This document shows, piece by piece, positions 63,291-64,000 of a stretch of DNA of 64,000 nt. The notes beneath the pieces were generated by a model. That model had not been told where the DNA came from and searched no databases. It worked only from the letters and a program-made list of their open reading frames with translations. Position 1 is the first letter of the stretch. The number at the start of each line of letters is the position of its first letter. Both the position numbers and the translations under genes were made by a program. The DNA comes from Pseudoips prasinana (taxonomy: Eukaryota > Arthropoda > Insecta > Lepidoptera > Nolidae), in contig OX621253.1 of NCBI GenBank assembly GCA_951640165.1, forward strand, positions 10,124,001 to 10,188,000, given 5' to 3'.

Positions 63291-63511
63291 AAAGCTGAAC
63301 ATTCAACGTCTCCAGAAACTCAATTTTGTTAAATGCCTTCATCAGATAGAGCCTAATGGGCCGTTACATAAAAATGACCCAACGGATAAATTGTAGTATA
63401 AATTGAATAAAAGTGTCTGTTATTTAATTTAAATTGTTCTGAACGGATCGGTGCTGGCAAAAGTCAATTAGCAGTTATTATGAATATGATAAACCTGATA
63501 TAATACCAATA
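63291..63511. repeat. direct repeat, copy 2 (unoccupied)
   Basis: AGCTGAACATTCAACGTCTC, AGAGCCTAATGGGCCGTTAC, GGATAAATTGTAGTATAAAT and an uninterrupted AGCAGTTATTATGAATATGA, TAAACCTGATATAATACCAA. It resembles copy 1 at roughly 75-80 percent by eye. Confidence 0.8.
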
Positions 63512-63514
63512 AAT

Positions 63515-64000
63515 CAACATATTGACTTTTACAAAAAGAACAAGATATTTAAACTAAATCCGGCGAAGAGCGAGTCGCGTTCATGCTAAAAGGGTTACGT
63601 ATCTACCTACTTCTTATAAGAAAGTACTTAAGGCACTGTCATCAGCCAAATTGGCTTTGATTCAATTGAATTAAAACTATGATGAAGCAACTACTTTCGT
63701 TCTGTAGAAAAAAATACAAATACACCTCTAAAAAATGCTAAAAATAAAATAATCTCAATAAATTAAAACTGTTGTTATTATAATATATAGTGATGATTTT
63801 TTTTTTGTATTATTTATGCAACATGGCGATCTGTGATAAGTCACAATGAGCCACTTGTTTGGCCACGTCAAGTTGTGGTGTATAGTGATGATTAGCAAAA
63901 CATTTTCTTATTAGATTTGTCATAAACTATGGCGTCTGACGAGACTAGTGATACGATACAATTTGGTGTTGACAGCCTCTTAAAGTTAGTTATTTTTATT
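63515..64000. other. unique stretch, nothing recognised
   Basis: GTATAGTGATGATT occurs at 63787 and again at 63880 as a short direct repeat. No gene or family is seen to the end of the window. Confidence 0.4.

Noticed and set aside
1..64000. CRISPR array, prokaryotic operon or integrated virus
   Set aside because: Repeats are dispersed and TE-like rather than regularly spaced. There are no operon-like gene runs, and I saw no viral capsid, polymerase or envelope-type frames.

Overview
The window looks like AT-rich nuclear DNA of a lepidopteran (moth or butterfly): an intergenic or long intronic stretch made almost entirely of transposable-element debris. The evidence is the repeat repertoire: several tRNA-headed SINE families, LINE 3' ends that finish in a GCTGATATGATGATG-type tail, short retroposons beginning ACTAGCTGTGCCC, and TA-flanked MITEs. 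These match what is commonly seen in Lepidoptera; the species cannot be told from the sequence. I recognise no host protein-coding gene. The only long intact reading frame is a Tc1-type transposase. One start-less open frame (61486-61726) is a tentative host terminal exon, and a CpG-rich block (35560-36110) is a tentative promoter or first exon. I see no CRISPR array, rRNA gene or believable functional tRNA gene. Layout: 1-10 kb is mostly unique AT-rich sequence with a 400-bp foldback element (4560-4956), a perfect 23-bp-arm hairpin (5586-5635), a TA-flanked MITE (5893-6026), LINE tails and the first 5S-rRNA-derived SINE copies (8488-9012). 10-14 kb holds a 486-bp head-to-head 5S-SINE composite and a 1.8-kb DNA transposon with inverted repeats of about 560 bp. 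16-19 kb is a LINE/SINE graveyard that includes a three-level nested insertion. 20-25 kb carries tRNA SINEs, a foldback MITE and the inverted second copy of the 5S composite. 25.6-27.2 kb is the complete Tc1 element. 27-30 kb has a MITE split by an RTE-type LINE end and a full-length SINE. 30-40 kb is quieter, with a fresh tandem duplication at 37.3 kb. 40-50 kb is dense in LINE and SINE pieces, including a reverse-transcriptase remnant (44820-45480) and an inverted SINE pair (48330-48831). 50-64 kb has three tandem or near-tandem duplications, more 5S-derived and tRNA SINEs, and an empty-site/filled-site pair (62409-63511). How the parts relate: the tRNA SINE families share 3' or central domains, which suggests common LINE partners. 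Short retroposons share the GATGATG-type 3' end with one LINE family, suggesting mobilisation in trans. MITEs with TA ends fit Tc1/mariner-type transposases, although the Tc1 element present has different terminal repeats and is not an obvious driver of the MITEs seen here. The most unusual theme is a multi-copy SINE whose head is recognisable as 5S rRNA, including the internal promoter region.
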